Assembly: GCA_013396995.1 (NCBI GenBank)
Contig: VWZP01005261.1
Span: 439,314 to 503,313, forward strand
Length of the DNA stretch: 64,000 nt
Reading direction: 5' to 3'
Source of the DNA: Dicaeum eximium
Lineage: Eukaryota > Chordata > Aves > Passeriformes > Dicaeidae
The position numbers and the translations under genes are program-made. Shown one piece after another: positions 22,701 through 37,700 of the stretch; positions within the stretch are counted from its first letter, which is position 1; the number at the start of each line of letters is the position of its first letter. Under the pieces are notes generated by a model that was not told where the DNA came from, ran no database searches, and was given only the letters and a program-made list of their open reading frames with translations.

Positions 22701-25700
22701 TTTCATTTCACCAGCACCCAGGAAAGGAGAGGAGGGAGAGGAAGGAGACTGGTGCAGCATGGAGGAATCATGTGGATAGAGAAGGATGCCCAGCTGGCTC
22801 CCATTAGACTCCATGGGAGAATTTACATTCAGCAAGCTGAATTTATTGGGTGGGTTTATTGCTGACTTGGGAGGGAAGGGATTTGATGGGTGTGGACTTG
22901 AGTTTGCTCTGAAAAGTGAAGCCTGCTTTCCCTCCCCTCCCCACCCCAGTTAAGTGTGGTATCCCTGTGCTATATCACTAGGGCAAGCTGAGCAGAGTGG
23001 TGTGGCTGGGGACAGCTGGCTGCTTCCATCACTTAAGCTCAGGTTAGCAGAACAGAACTGTAGCTGCTGGGACATCAGTGTGACATTACGAAGCAATCAG
23101 ACAGCAAACATTGTTAAACACAAGACACTTTTTGGAGATGAGCAGGTCCCAGGGGAGAGACTGGAATCTGCTTAACCTGAAAATTTCATCTGGGACTGTG
23201 ACAGGTAGCGAACTGGCACTTGGGAAAGATGTGTGTTCTGAGAAAGTCTCTTCACAAACTGGGGACAGTTTCCTCTCCCTGCACTCCCAGAGGACTGTCT
23301 TTTTTAAGGGGATACTCTGTAAAAACAGAGGCAGACCCTTCAAAGGCTGTGTTACAGACTGGTAGCTTTAAGCCTTTAAATGGGAAAAACCTTCAGTTCC
23401 ACATCCTAGTTCGGGAAGGTGTGATTGTATCCCCCTCCCTGTATTCACTCCTCCAGGCTGCCTCTCTGTTGCTGCTCTCCAGCTGTGCCTGCCATCATCA
23501 GTCAGCCCACACCTTGCTGTGTCTATCACAAATGCAAGGTAGATAATGAATCTGAGAGAAGCAAAATTAAAATAATGAGAGTAAACACAGAGCTAGCAAG
23601 AAACAGAAACATTAAAAAAAAAACCCACCCAGAAAAAACGTGGGAATAATATCAAAGTAGATTATTTTTGTTGTATCTTTCGCACAAGCTAATCTTGAAA
23701 GGAACTGCAACAAAAGTGAATGTGTCATCTCAGAAGTGCACTCCAAGCTAATGAGATCCTTTAGAAACCATCTCCTTCAAAGCTGTGCTACTCACACATT
23801 TCAGGTCATGTTAGCAGATACAAAAGCAGGGGCTTCTCTTCCTCTCCATTACTGCAGAGCGTATTTTCCACTCCTCAATTTCTGACTGATAATAGGCCTG
23901 GTAATAGCAACAGCAGCATAGTGAAAGCTGAAAGAACTGCACCTTTCATCACTGGTGCACAGCAGTGGGGCATTATCACCACCCACTGCTCCTCTTCTTT
24001 CAGGAGAGGGTGAATGTGGAAGTGTTAGAAGTCTTATATTTGTCACCAATCCTCTATTTTGAAGGTGTATCCAAATTTTCTGCCTAAACATGGGACCTGA
24101 ATTTATATACAGCTATGAAAACCTATGCAAAACATCTCTGAGCTCAGGTAGCTCCACAGAGGACCAGTGAGCAGCTGAAGTACGTGGTTATTTATGGCAT
24201 GGTGAGAAATTATGGCAAGCTGTCTCCTGCTATATTTATGGTAGCTTGTTCTTCCCTCAGCCCAGCTCTTGAGTCCCAGCAAGTACACATGGTACATGAG
24301 AGATGGAGTGGGAGGAGAGATGGCTGAGCTCCAGCGAGGGGAAGTCGAAGACAGAGCTGTGTTAAGTCTGAAATTGTACACACCAGGCAGTGGGAAGTAA
24401 AGATAACTTCCCCTTCCACCCTTCCATCTGTGCATGACTCAATGCCTCCAGGGTGAAACCCAGTGATCTCTGCTCCCAAACATTTCTCACTGTGGAAGAT
24501 CTTTCCAGGGAACAGTACTGGTAGGGTTGAGGTCTTTGAGCCCCCTCTGTGGGCAGAGCAGTTCAGGGATGGACACAGAGGAGGTACCACTGAGGTATCT
24601 ATTTCACATGTCAGACTTGCTCTGCAGGTAGTCTCAGGGAGCTGCAGGTTGCCAGGAGCCCAGGAGAACCGTGGCCATCTGGAGTGACTCAAGCCTAAGA
24701 TCTCTCTTTTCTTGCATTTGGCACTGCAGCAAGCTCTAAGGGACTGCTGATTCACACCAGGCTGCTGAGCCTTGCAAAAGAATCCATCTTGATAAATCCC
24801 TTTCATGCCACCTGTGTGACTCTTCAGCCAGCAGCCACGTGACTGCAGTGTGCTCTGGGAAGTGCCACAAGCCACCCTCAGGCCACACAGGTTCAGTCCA
24901 GCTGTCCAAACGGGACACTGACACCACTTTCTAAGGCTTTTGGTTTCATGACTAACCTTTAAAATGCTGCAGGTCTTTGAAGAACACTTTTGAGATGCTG
25001 AGCACGTTTTCATGGGTAAGCATTCCCTTGGTCAGAACAAAGATACTGCAGCAACCTGTGACATTGGTTTGCTTGAACAACAGGCCTTCCAGCACACAGC
25101 ACCCTGTGCTCAAACCTGCCACACAGCACCCTGTGAAGCTGCTGCTCCTTGGTAGCCACCTTGAGCACAGCTGGCCAATACAGGAACTGAACAACAGCTG
25201 CAACTACATAGAAACCCTTCTTCCTCTCCTGGGAAAACTTGCTCCAAGATGAGCTTGACTTGCTCTAAAAGAAACCTTGACAAGTTGCAGCAGCTTCTAT
25301 GGAGGAAGAGTGGCTGTTCAGCCTGGTTGCTTTCCACTCCAAAGACAAGCATTTGTGATAAAAAGCCCCCAAAGCTGACTCCCTCTTTGGGTGTAGGATA
25401 CTGCATGATTTCTGAAAAACACCATTGAATCAAACATCCTGCTGTAGTTTAATGCCAGGAAGTCCTGTGATCCCTGCACTAACCAAACTGCTCAAAATAT
25501 GCTGGCATTTGGCAATTTAAGACTGTTTGAGTATGTATCTTTTAAAATTATTTTTTATAAGCTCTGCCACAGTAGGATTTGTTTTACAAACACCTTCAGA
25601 ATTCTGACACTATGTCACATCTGGATTTACTTATGATGGATTACAGATCTGGTTTACAACATTTAGCAGGCACAGGAGCTTCCAAGCATTGTCCCATGAC

Positions 25701-28700
25701 TTCACACAGCACTGCTGCAAATCCCACCAGGAGGATGCCAAGCCCCACCAGCTCTCTGGGGACCCTCACTGACTCCCCCCAACGTGGCAGGTTTGAGAAG
25801 GTGAAGAAATGAGTATTAAGATGATCTGAAGAGACAACACTATTATCTGACACCCAAACTTCATCCTTGGGTTTCTTCTTCTCCCTAATCACAGAGCAAA
25901 AAGGGAGAAACCTGCAAGGCTGATACTTGCAGTCCCAGATTTATTTTTGTAGCACATGGTAAAGGGCTCTTCCTTATGATTAATTACCTTTTGCTGGGGA
26001 TGACCACATTTAAAGTGTCTACTCTAATTCTTTCAGATTTGCCTTTGATAACAATGACCACTTTGTGTTGTTGATACAGCTGTGGTTTCTGGCAGAGACA
26101 GAGGCAATTGCACGAGTCGGTCAGATCCACAAGCTTTTGAGATCTGGAAAAAAGAGGCCTTGATTTTAAGCCCATGTAAGCTTTTCTTTTTAAAAAAGCC
26201 TTCTGAATCACAAAGATCTCCTGCTCAGGCCACTAAAAACTGCCCAGCCGGAGGTACCTTGTGACATCAGGTGATTTGAGCTGAAAGATGCCTCCTGAAA
26301 GGTTGGCTGGCAGTGCCTGGAGCTGCATGCCAGGCAACATCCCTTGGAAACAAAAGCAGCTCTCATGTTGCAGTGTCTAACCCATGCCCTGTCTCCGCTG
26401 CCCCAGGACTGAAGTTAACAGTGCAGGAATGAACAAAAGCTGGGGGGAGACTACACAGACCAACAGAGTTTGAGCAAAGTCATTTTCCTGGGTTGTGAGG
26501 CAATGTATACTCCAGTATCCATAGTGACAGAGAAAAAAAACTCACCCAAAAAACTAATAAACCAAATTCTTTCCTTTTCCGCTGCCAAGCTGTGGATTGA
26601 CAGGTATTTAAACACTCAATGCTCATTCTAAAGATGGAAAAGACAAAGTATTTCACTTGCTGTACACTTGTTAGATGCATTTTTTGGCTCAGCTTGAAAA
26701 CATTTCACAGTTCATGCAATATTTGGCAGGAGACCTTTCAGCTTTCTTTTCCCACAGACTGATTTTATAGCAATTAAAGGATGTAAATAAATTGTACACA
26801 TAATTTCTCTGTCACTCACAACCAGACACACCTTTTCAAACATGGACAGAGAGTTGTTGATAGTGCCCACATGAAGAACTGCGAAGATTAATGATAAATG
26901 TAATTTATTGTGCATCTTTCACTGTGTCACCTGCACTCTTCCCATTAATCCATCTCAGCTGGATTATTTCTAGCATTCCTAACCTCTGAGCAGCTCTCAA
27001 CAGCTGTTTTTATAGTTTTTTTCCTTCTCTTCAGCTATTTCCAAAAAGTGTCTCTTATCTTTCCTCTCAAATTGCCATTTTCAATGCTAGAGTGAATACT
27101 ACTTAATACTCATTGAGTTCAATGTGTTCCTGTCCCAGGAAAAATATAATTTGGACAGAAGATCCTGTATCTACAATAGCATCAGCTTTCAAAACATGGA
27201 AGGTTCACCTATGAGTAGAAGAGACTGTTCACCTTAGGAAAGGCTCATGAAGCCAGTTCATTCAAGTCACTGCACTGGATTAAAATACAGTAGTTACTTA
27301 ATTTTGAGGGCAATTATCTTTGTTTTCTGCATTTCACATCTTTACAGTCCTTTGGGATAATTTCCAAGCTTTTGCTCCACAAAAATGAGCCAAAGAAACT
27401 TCATATTTTGTAAGAGGAAAAGAAAAATACTCTCCTGAAATTGCTCAGAGCAAGGTTTTCTCAGAAACATCAAATATTAAAAGTCTCATAGAGAGCTGGC
27501 AAATCTATGGTAAATATTTGAATCTGAGCCCTGTGGTCTAACAGACCCTGGAACGTTTAAACATGACAATTCCTTTTTCCCAGGAAAAAAAAAAAAGCTG
27601 TTTATGAGATATTTAGAGGTTCTAGAAACTATGATTCTATAGCTCTCTCCCACTCTCTTTGCAGGCCTGTACAGCTGGATTCATTCCTAAGAACCCTAGA
27701 TACCCTGACAAAAGATGCAGGGGTGGGAAAAGAACACCAAGGCCCATCAAAGTGCTTTCAATTAGAGATATCACACCCCATACTCAGAATACACAGTGTA
27801 GTGCTGTCATGTAAAGATGTGATAGGAAAAGATTTGTTAAACAAATGTCCATTCTAAAGTGATGTCTCAACCCCCCCTCAAAAAGTTCCCTGCCATTTCC
27901 TGATACCACCCAGCTCTCATGTAGAGATTACAATGTCAATCTGTCTCCTTAAAAATTTTTCTCAGAATGTAAAATTTATCCTACAGAGGAAGAGAAAAAC
28001 ATTTGAGAGCCTGTGATCATAGATTATGTCATAAATCATACATGTTACATAGAGATCTAGTGTTTGGATGAATTCTCTCACTTTCAATACAAATTTAAAT
28101 GCTCTGCATGGTTTAAGTATCCAGAATACCAAGTCTCTACACACATAATGTATCAGTGATTATAAAGAGGCAAATTTTCCCCTTTCTGAACCAAGACAGC
28201 TACCAAAACCTGCAAGCAGACAGTGCTACAGCTTCCCTCTCCCCAGCCCTTCTCTTCCTGCGATGAGACTGCCTGAGCTGTGCCCACAGAGAGCCCCAGA
28301 TCCATGCAGAATGAATTTTCCCCCTTCATTTTCCTCTAGAAGGGGCCTCTCCATTCTTTGCCCCAGTGCTCAGTCCCAGAGCTGCAGGCTGCTGCCTGGA
28401 AGTTGTGAAAACAGACAGCTTAGGGGCATTGTACACTCCTGAAACCTGAGCGTGCTCCTAAGTGTCATTACTCATCCAGGCAGCTTTTCTTTCCCCAGCC
28501 TTGGCGAACTTTCCTCCCTGAATCCTCAAGTGCTTCAAGGGCTGGAGAGCTGCCAGCCACCAGCTGCACAAGATCTTAAAGAAACCTGGACCCATTTTCA
28601 TAATTTAGGAGAGCAAACATTTTTAAAAGAGCAAATTGAGCAGATTCAGAATAGAAGGGGGAAGTCCTCTGTCTCATTTCCCCTCGCTGCATCCTTTACT

Positions 28701-31700
28701 TTCACCCCCATAAGAAAAAAGAAGTCTTTAGAAACCAATATGAAAATTAAGCTGAAAAATCGAGAAGATTTTGTGAGATCAGGGAAAAACTCAGAAGGGA
28801 CAGTGATCTCTGCACAAGGCTTGATCCCTACAAACCCAAGCACAGCTCAGCAGGGAACAGTGCAGCATCATGGAGCAAAAGGAGGGGTTTTGCTTCCTTA
28901 GCACCAGGGATCTGCTCTCAAGTTGTCTGGAGGAAGTGGAATTTGGTTCTCCTTGGGGATGAGAAGCAGCAAAATGAAATTATGGTTCATGGCCTAAGTT
29001 CCCAATTCCTGGGAAGAACAGCCCTATTCACGTCATTACGAGGCTGGAAAAGGGCAGAGAAGAAAAAGGACAAAGCAGAGAGATCTGTCACTGCAACCTT
29101 CCCAGCCTCCTTTCCTTGCCAGCATTTTCTTTAGGGAAATGCAGGAGGGTACCTGAGCTTGTCTGCAATGAAGATCACCCTCCTTTCCAGCAGCAAGGAG
29201 GCAAAGACTCTGCTCAGGTGCCGCACGCTGAGCGAGGCGAACAAGGACTCGAAATCAACGTGCTCCAGCCTGGAGTCAAGGGGCCGCCGCAGCTCGATGA
29301 CCTGGGGGGGACACAGAGAGCACAGGTGAGCTCTTGCTGCCCACCCAGAGTGTGCCAAGCAAGCAGCCAGCAGGTATTCTCACAGCTAGCAGCCCCCACT
29401 GACTGCTGGTGAGCACCACACAGCAGTAAGTCCCCAAACACAGCCTTTCCAAAGGCCTCCCAGAAATCCTTCTTCCAGATGAAAAGGATCCAGAGTCTGC
29501 TCCAATAGGCACAGCATGAGATCACCCACAAGTTCTTCCCACTGGACTGAGGACAGGGAGCTCTTCATAAGGAGGAAAACTAGTTTGTGACCAGCTAGGA
29601 GTGGTTTTCAGGCTTTCTGGTATTCAAGCAGCAGAATGTCATGGAGCCTTTCAAATCTACACTCTGACTTTTACAGTTACAATTTTTTTTCTTTTTTACT
29701 GCAAGAATCTGGATGCCTAACCTCCTGACCATAAATTTTTTATATCAGTTACAGACAAGAGCAGCCTGTGGGTATTTTTCTTTGTTCGTATCTACTTAAA
29801 TAATGCCTGTCATAGCACCTTAGCACTTCATACTCCTTATCTTAGACAGATGCTTATCTAAATTGTTTTTGAAAGCCTCCAACACCACACATTTCATAAA
29901 TCCCACATGAAAATTACTCTAGTTCTGAACTACCCTCACCAACACCAAGCCTGCAGCTGAAACATGTCAGTGGCAAATTACTTCAATTACTTATTGTCTT
30001 ACTCTCAGTATACACTTAGAACAACTGGTCACATTCCTATCTGTAGGAAACTTCTTGTGTATTGAAAGGTTACCACGTGTCTTCCTTTGTCTTTTGTTTT
30101 CTATATTAAGTAAACAATTTTCTCAAGCCTTGCCTTATTTTCTAGACCACTTAGTAAGCAGAACTTCTGGGGCTTTCTCCTAGTGGGTGCATGTTTTGGA
30201 AAACAATACTCTAAATAAAATTCCATCAGTATTGGAAAGCAGAAAAATTGCTTTCCTTTATTATTCATCCCTTCACTTGCTTTCACAATGAAGGATATGT
30301 CTTAATAATACCACACTGTTACTTTTGCTCACTTTATGGCCCACTGTACCACCAGATCCTTCTCTGAAGTACTGTTGCTCACTCAGTTACTTTCATGTTT
30401 TATTAGACTACTCCTTTCTTCTCCCAGCATTTTGCTCTTGTCCATATTGATTTTCACGATCTTCAATTTACAGAATCATTTAGACTGGAAAAGATCTCTA
30501 AGATCATTGAATCCAACTGATCACCACCATAACAACTAGACCGCAGTGCCACATCCTTTTCTTTCTTGAACACTTGAACATCTCTCTTGAATTTAGGGGA
30601 GTGGGTCACTTTGACTTTTAATCCCTCACTCTCCAGAGTGCCTGCCCCCATCCCAGTGCTGTGCTGTGTAAATGTGGAGTTAATGCCATCAATCAGATAA
30701 TTAATGAACAGAATGCCAGCCACAAACCAGCCACAACATTCTCACAGCACACCACCGGGACTTTGCTCCTCCAGCACACATTTTTAAGCAGCTTTGCATG
30801 TTCTCTGCAGTAACATCATTTAGCTGGGATTCTTTTCAGTTGGGTTGAGGAGAATGTCATCATGTAGTGCTCTGCTGAAAGCCTGCAGACACAACTTTAT
30901 CAACTTGCTCACTTTCTTCCCTCTCACATTCATGGCTCTGCAGCAAGTATGGCCAAAACTATGTTCAATTTGTCTCCCTCCATCCTCCCACAGTCCTCCA
31001 ATGCTATGCCCTAAAGCTCTGCACTCTTAAAAGGAAGTTAAGTGCAGTGTCCTTGAGCAGATCCAAGGTCATATCCTGGGCAGCACAGGGCCTGCTGTCT
31101 GTGCCTCTGTCCTGTTTCCTTTGGCTATATTAGGCTGTGTGCTTACATTCATTTTTACCATAGGATTTCTATTTTGATTCTGAGGTCACTGAAGTCTCCA
31201 TACCATCCCCTCTGCTCACCTGTTTTACTCCCCAGCTTCCCCCCACAGATGAGAGATCATCTCTTCTTGAAGATCCCCAGTGCTATGCCATGGTCCCAAC
31301 TTCCAGTTGCTAGTCCTGCACCATTTTCTAGCCTCTTTCCTTCTCTCTGGGAAGTGTCTTTACCTCTGTTCCTGAGCCTGGCAGGAAGTTCTTGACTGTA
31401 ATTGTCCTGCCCAGAGCTGGGAAAGGTGCCTCCATGACACTCCTCATGAGAGGCTGCACCAGCGCTGGGGAAATGCCCCGTCTCTTCTCAACCTCATCCA
31501 AGATCTGAAATAAAGGCACGAAGACACAAAAACATGCAAATCAGGAGGAGGAAGATAAAAGCAGGAATGAACTGCACCAGCATTTATGTCCTCTCCCTAA
31601 TCCAGTATTGACATGGAGCTTTGTATCAAAAGAAAAAAGGCAAAAGGTGCAACTGAAGACCCTTGGTTTCTTTTATCAGGAGAAACACAGCTCCAGTGAG

Positions 31701-34700
31701 GTCACTGTAAAGCTGAAAATTCCCCACTACACTCAGAGTCAGGACTCCACCTTTTAACCTCTCTTGCATTCTGGGAGTTCTGCTGAAGGAAGAAGGCAAG
31801 AACTGACAATCTAATTTTTCTATTAACTGTGCTTTTGCTAGGTTCTGGAATTAGCATGTAGTCACCTCATCAACACCATTTCAGGTCCTTTCTTCAGCTA
31901 TTGGCTTCCCTGATCCCCATTCATTCAGGTGCTGGCTTCACTTCTAGGTCCCTCTTCACCTACAGCACAAATTCCCTCTCCTTCTCTCCCCTCACCTTAG
32001 AGAAGAGATTGAAGCATCCAAGGCGACTCACAATGCAGTAAACTTCTGGGAGACGCTTCCCTTTTCCACTGGGCTTTCAAGACAAACACAAACAGACAAA
32101 GAACACCAAGAAAATGTCAGAGTTGAAACTACTGCAAAGATAGAGCTACTGGTCTCTTAGTTGTGCACCTCACTGGCTGGCTCAGGAACTGGCAGGCATT
32201 TGACAGAATGGTGATGATGACAACCTGGCTCAAACCCTGGTACACCAGAAACAGTGAGGAGAAATGGGCACTTCCACAGTATGGTCCCAGTTTACCTACA
32301 GCAAATGACAAAGGCAGAGCAGACTGATCTACAGAGACAACTCTGCACCTACAGGACCAGCACAGGTTTAGACAACTGTTTAATAGGCATCCAAACCTAA
32401 AGAGGACAAACCCTGTCTTCAGTTTAGGGGTGAAACAACAGTCCATGGCCATGGTAAAGTGCTGGTGCAAGAAAAATGCAAGAGAGTTATGCCTGGAGTG
32501 GAGGATGGGACACAGAGAGGGACTTTGGCACTGAACAGAAGAGAGCAAAGCCTCTCTGTTGCCACTCTTTTCATTCCACATTGGAAGAGAAGAGCAGCAG
32601 CTTTCCACTTTCCAGAATGGGTGCCAGTAACACCAACCTCACAGGAGGAAGCACCACCAGGAAAAGAAAAAAACTCAGGGATAATTACCAGCAGCCTCCT
32701 ACAATACCCAAATCGCCTGCTTCCATCTTCCCCCGTCAGGACAAATGAGAATGTCTCACTGCAGAAAGAGAAACCAGAATGTCAAGATACCCACCAGCCA
32801 CATTACCAGCTCCAGACATACAAATCCAATAAACACCCAGTATTTCTGCATTTCCCATACACCCCTCTCAGAGTTCTGCCCAATCTTCTACCATAACAGC
32901 TCTTGTATTTAATTACCTTGATATAGAAATCTGTTTCTCATGAATCAGGATACAAAGTACAGTACTTACCTGGCAAACTGATGGATGGGGGCCCAGTCCT
33001 TTGCATCAGGGAAGCAAAACTGGGGAATAGCTTTCAACTGATCTTCTGCCTCACGCATGAATTTGAACGAGCGCTCAAGCTAGCAGAATAGAGAGAAGGA
33101 ATGTTTCCAATTAGTCATGTGGCGATGGAATGACTTCAAATATTTTTCCTGTGACAAATGAAGAGGTGATGACAGAGGCTAAGCTTCTGCCTGGAAGATA
33201 TTAAAATTTCTGTGATTCTGGCTCACCTAATCTTTAGATATCTCAAGGTAACTCTGTGCCCCCAATTCCACCACACCCTGTCTCTGCAGCACCTGCCTCT
33301 GCTATATTGTGCCTCTAACCTGGGACACAACTTCCAGCAAGGGGCAAGAGGATTGAAGTCTGAGGGGAGCTCTGGTCATATCCCATTTACAAACTCTGTC
33401 ACACTGACTCTGTGTTTCTCCCATTCCTCCTTCCCCATTTTGAGCTAGGCTATCACCGAAAGCTGTTCCTTCCCTTTCAGAACATGTATCTTCTCCCAAC
33501 CATCAGTTACCTTTAAAGAGGAAAGGGGCAGAAAGGGAATAGCTACATAAAAGTCATAGCCAAGGACGGGAAAAGATCTAAATCAGCTGCTCTTTCAGGA
33601 GTGAGCAATACCATGTGACTGAAGCCCTCCCACTGTCTTCAGTCTCCCTTAACACTGACGGAGCAGAGGGGTCACCACAACACGTGGTCAGCAGCAAAGC
33701 TGCAGCTCCTCCAGCTATCCAAGTGCCCCACACCACCCCAGGCAGGTCAGGCAGACCTTCAGGGGGAACTGCTGGGTGACCTCAGGGATGTAGGCAGCCC
33801 CAGCCTGCTTCTTGTGCAGCGACACCACAACGAAGTACTCGAAGAGCTGCCTCTCCTGGTACTCGATCAGGTCGCGCTCCAAGGTCTGGTACCGCGGGGT
33901 TTGCTTCAGCCGCGACTTCACGTGCACCAGGCGCTGGCTGTGAGCTATGGAGACAAGGACACATCTGACTCAGTCTGCCTTAGGCTGACCCAGTCTGGCT
34001 CTTTGCACAGAGATCAACAGTGCTTTGCACAGACTGGGTAAACCCAAAATCACCTCACTGCAGCGGCTTTGTCAGTGGCTGGCGAAGAGGTGGGAACCAT
34101 TTGGAAGCTGTATTATAAATATTGACAGACATGGTCCATAATCTGGGGCCATCACCCTGAAGAACTTGGGCAGCAGAATGATTTCATGGATATCTTTTAC
34201 AGCCCAAGCTGAGAACCCTGTAGGACATGATGTAACAGATAACATCCAGGCATTCACGCTAGCACGCATTTATGTGTTTTTCAAAGCCAGCACAGTGAGG
34301 TGATTGACCACCTTTGCTCAGAGGAGGCTGTGGGCAGCAATCCCCATGGTTTTACAAGACCAGCACTTGGGTCAGGCCAGGGTTCTTCTGTCTGAGTAAT
34401 GCTGGGGACTCCCAGCTCCAGCACACAGGCTGGGCTGGGCCAACAACAAAAAACATGTGAAAAGAGGTGCCAGTGAAAAATGCTGGCTCATGCCAGTTCT
34501 TCATGTGCCTAAAACTAATCTCTCAGTGCCATGCTTCTACAAGTTCGCCCAAGACAATGGGAAAACAAGAAAAATTGCCAAGCAAGCTGTAACTGCAACA
34601 CACACATGAGCCACAGGACAATAAACATTCCAGCATGGAAAGTAATGAAAAGTTGCCTGCTGAGAAGAGACCAGATGAGATTCCCTGAGACCACCCCCCT

Positions 34701-37700
34701 GCTTCGTTTTACAGTGGCATCCCAAATTAAACCTCTATGATGTATCACTTATCCCTGCTACAAAAGAAAGAAAGAATTAACTACAAGCAGAGAATACAGC
34801 ACATTCTCACAGCCTTGCTTTTTGGGAAGGTGGGTGGCAATGCAACTTTTTGATGGAAACAACCACCTATAGGAAAGACACTAGTGGAAAGACACTATAG
34901 GAACTCCAATATGTAAGATATCTGCCTGGGAGACAGGACTTCCTGAGAGATGGTATATACTTGTTGATCTTTTGTCTGGTAAAGTTGTGCCACTCACAGG
35001 CTATTCCAGACAATGTAATTTAAAGCAATCTTGAGGTGCCTGTCAAATCAGAAAGTGTAACAAACCGTGGACAGTTAAAGCCCTGGAAGGATGGCTTGGA
35101 CTCCTTCCTTTTGTAATCTACTATGTTATTTGCTCTAGGGCTTTCAGAAGTGGTTTCTGTTTCACCAGGGACTTCAAAAGGAGCAGTGTCACAGCAATGC
35201 TGAGTGCTTCTGAAAAGCTTGCTCAAGATCTGCACTGTTTATATTCTAAAGAGAGCAGAATTTTACTGCTGTCATCATGGCAGAGTTTGACTTCCAAGAT
35301 TTTCCTTTCCTAGGGTCAGCACTTCCAGCTCTGGCATACAGCCTTATGATTTACTGTGTCTCAGATGATGTACAGTGACTTGCAAGCAGAGGTAGCTGGC
35401 TGGTGTGATTAATGTGTTACACAAAATGTACAAAGTCCCAAATACAAGAGAATTTCTAAATCATCTCACTTTCCTATTTAAAAAAAAAAAAGGGAAGACA
35501 ACAGTTCAACAAGGCATGAAACAAAATACAGGTGTAGTTAGAGCAAACAGCAAGTGCCAGAGCTCCTGTTCACACTTATGCAAACTTGCAGAGTCACTCA
35601 GACCCAGGTCTGGATCTGGATATTGTTCAGAGCCCAGTGCTGTTGGATTTGAAGTGACTTCATATGATCTCCATCATCCTCCCTCTAGGGAGCTCTGAGC
35701 TGCAGTTACAGAGAATCAGAGGATGATGCACACGATTCTTCACTATGGCAACCAGCAGCAGACAAGAGTTCAAGTCTTCCTGGCCACATCTACACTGCCT
35801 TTCTCAGCTAAATCTGAACATGGTCTGTGTTTCACCCGACATCACATTTCAGGAGGGTTGTGAATGTAATTTCTGCACTATGCTGGTGCAAACCCTTCTC
35901 CTGTCTCCAGGCTAGCTTTAGAACCTGCCAAAAGGTAGGCAGTGGCAGCAATTTTCAGCTTGATCTTGCTAATAGAGCAATACAGAGAGAAGATTTCAGT
36001 GCAGATGAAAGCAAGAGCATACAGCAGTTCTTGAGTGGGAAGCTGTGCTCACAAGAGGGAACTCAGTCTGAGCTTTCACTTCTAAAAGCCTGGAAGAGGG
36101 TGAGAACGAGCACTCCCACTCTCAATGCACAGTGGCTGACACATAGTCCAAGTGCTGCTCACGCCTGTCTTTCCAGCTTGGGACTGAACTGAGCTGTCCA
36201 CATCTGATGTGCATGTGAGTCAGGGAGCTTTGCAATGTCAGGGGGTTTCCATCTTGCATTCTAACTCTGCCAGGACTTTGAATTTGCCACACAAATTCCC
36301 AAAACACAGCAATGTCCCCAGAATGTCCAAGAGCTAATTACCAGTACAAGGTTTCAGGAGAGTATTTTGGAGACCAGTACACCAAATAACCCCACAAGAG
36401 TGAAGAAAGAAATGCAGTGCTTTATCCCAACCCAGCCAGTGCAGAAGAGTTTAACCAGCAATAAATCACATAGTGCAACTCTGTTTTCCTAGCTAGCCAG
36501 TCTGGTGGGTGGCTTTTGTAAGCATGTGGTGAGGTGTCTGGACATCCAGTGCCATGCAGCACTGCTTCTGCCAGCTTGGTCACTCATTTCTGACTCTGCA
36601 CTTAGAGAAATCTCACTGGATTTCCTCAGCATCCAACACTCTTCCTGGCAAAGTCAGCCAACAAGGAGCTTTGATGGGAGTTGGAAGAGATTTTTTTTTT
36701 GGGGGGGGCTCCTATAGCCCTCTGCCTATAGATTTTCTCCTGCAGCACTGAGATCTCTGTCTTCTTGCTGTGCTCTATGAAGAAACAAGGTCCTTCTCCA
36801 AAGGTAGAACACAGAGGAGAGATCTTGTCCTAGGAGCTCAGAGCAGAGGTTATCAGGAGCCATTTGCTCTCTCCACACATTTGCCTTACCTTTCAGCTTC
36901 TCTTCAGTGTCACTGTCTGATTCACTGTTTTCATCTGTAACTAGGAAGAAAAAAAGAAAGGGGAAGATGAATTAAGGAAAGTCTAATTATAGCTGTGCAT
37001 TTCTTATCACTGGCATGAGAAAGCTGGGCCTGGCAACTTCAGGGGAAGCAGTTTAGGTCCCAAGGGCCTTGTTCTTTCCAAGGGTGCACATACCCACAGA
37101 TATTCAGCTTAGCAACCCTGGTATCTTCCCATTCATTCAGGGAAAAAAACATCCAAACCAACAACAACAAAATCAAATTTGCACAGCCAGAAGAGTTGCA
37201 TAAAGAATAAAATGCCAGAACGGTATTTTATCCAAGTCTGTATAAGCACAACACCAAGGCAAAATACTCATTAATACACAGTAGCTTGTGGGACATGGGA
37301 TAAAACCAAGAAAAGGAACAAACAAACAAAAAAATTGTCAGACTGAACCAGATTCAGGGTCTGTATGGTCCAACGATCTATTTCTCTGAATGATGCTTTA
37401 GGGAGGGGTATAAAATGTCAGGGATGCTTCCCCTGAAAGTTCATATAAACACACTCATCCACCCTGTGGCTGTCTATGCTTTATGAAATAGGATAGGATG
37501 AAATAGGATAAATGAAATAGGATAAATACTAACAAATAATTGTGGGAAACAAATAGAGGTGGTCACCTTTTGCTGGAAATTAAAGTGTTTTGGAAAAAAT
37601 CCCGTGTTGGAAAGACGCAACCTTAATTTTTACAGAGATTAGATACTTAAAAGTAATTGCTCTGAAGTGTCTGAATGCTTTGGGCAAGTTGTTAATTGAC

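Noticed and set aside
24210..25013. 267-codon open frame on the minus strand inside the 6.9 kb intron
   Set aside because: Cys/Ser/Trp-rich random-looking protein without recognisable motifs; neighbouring DENND2A exons splice over it in phase.
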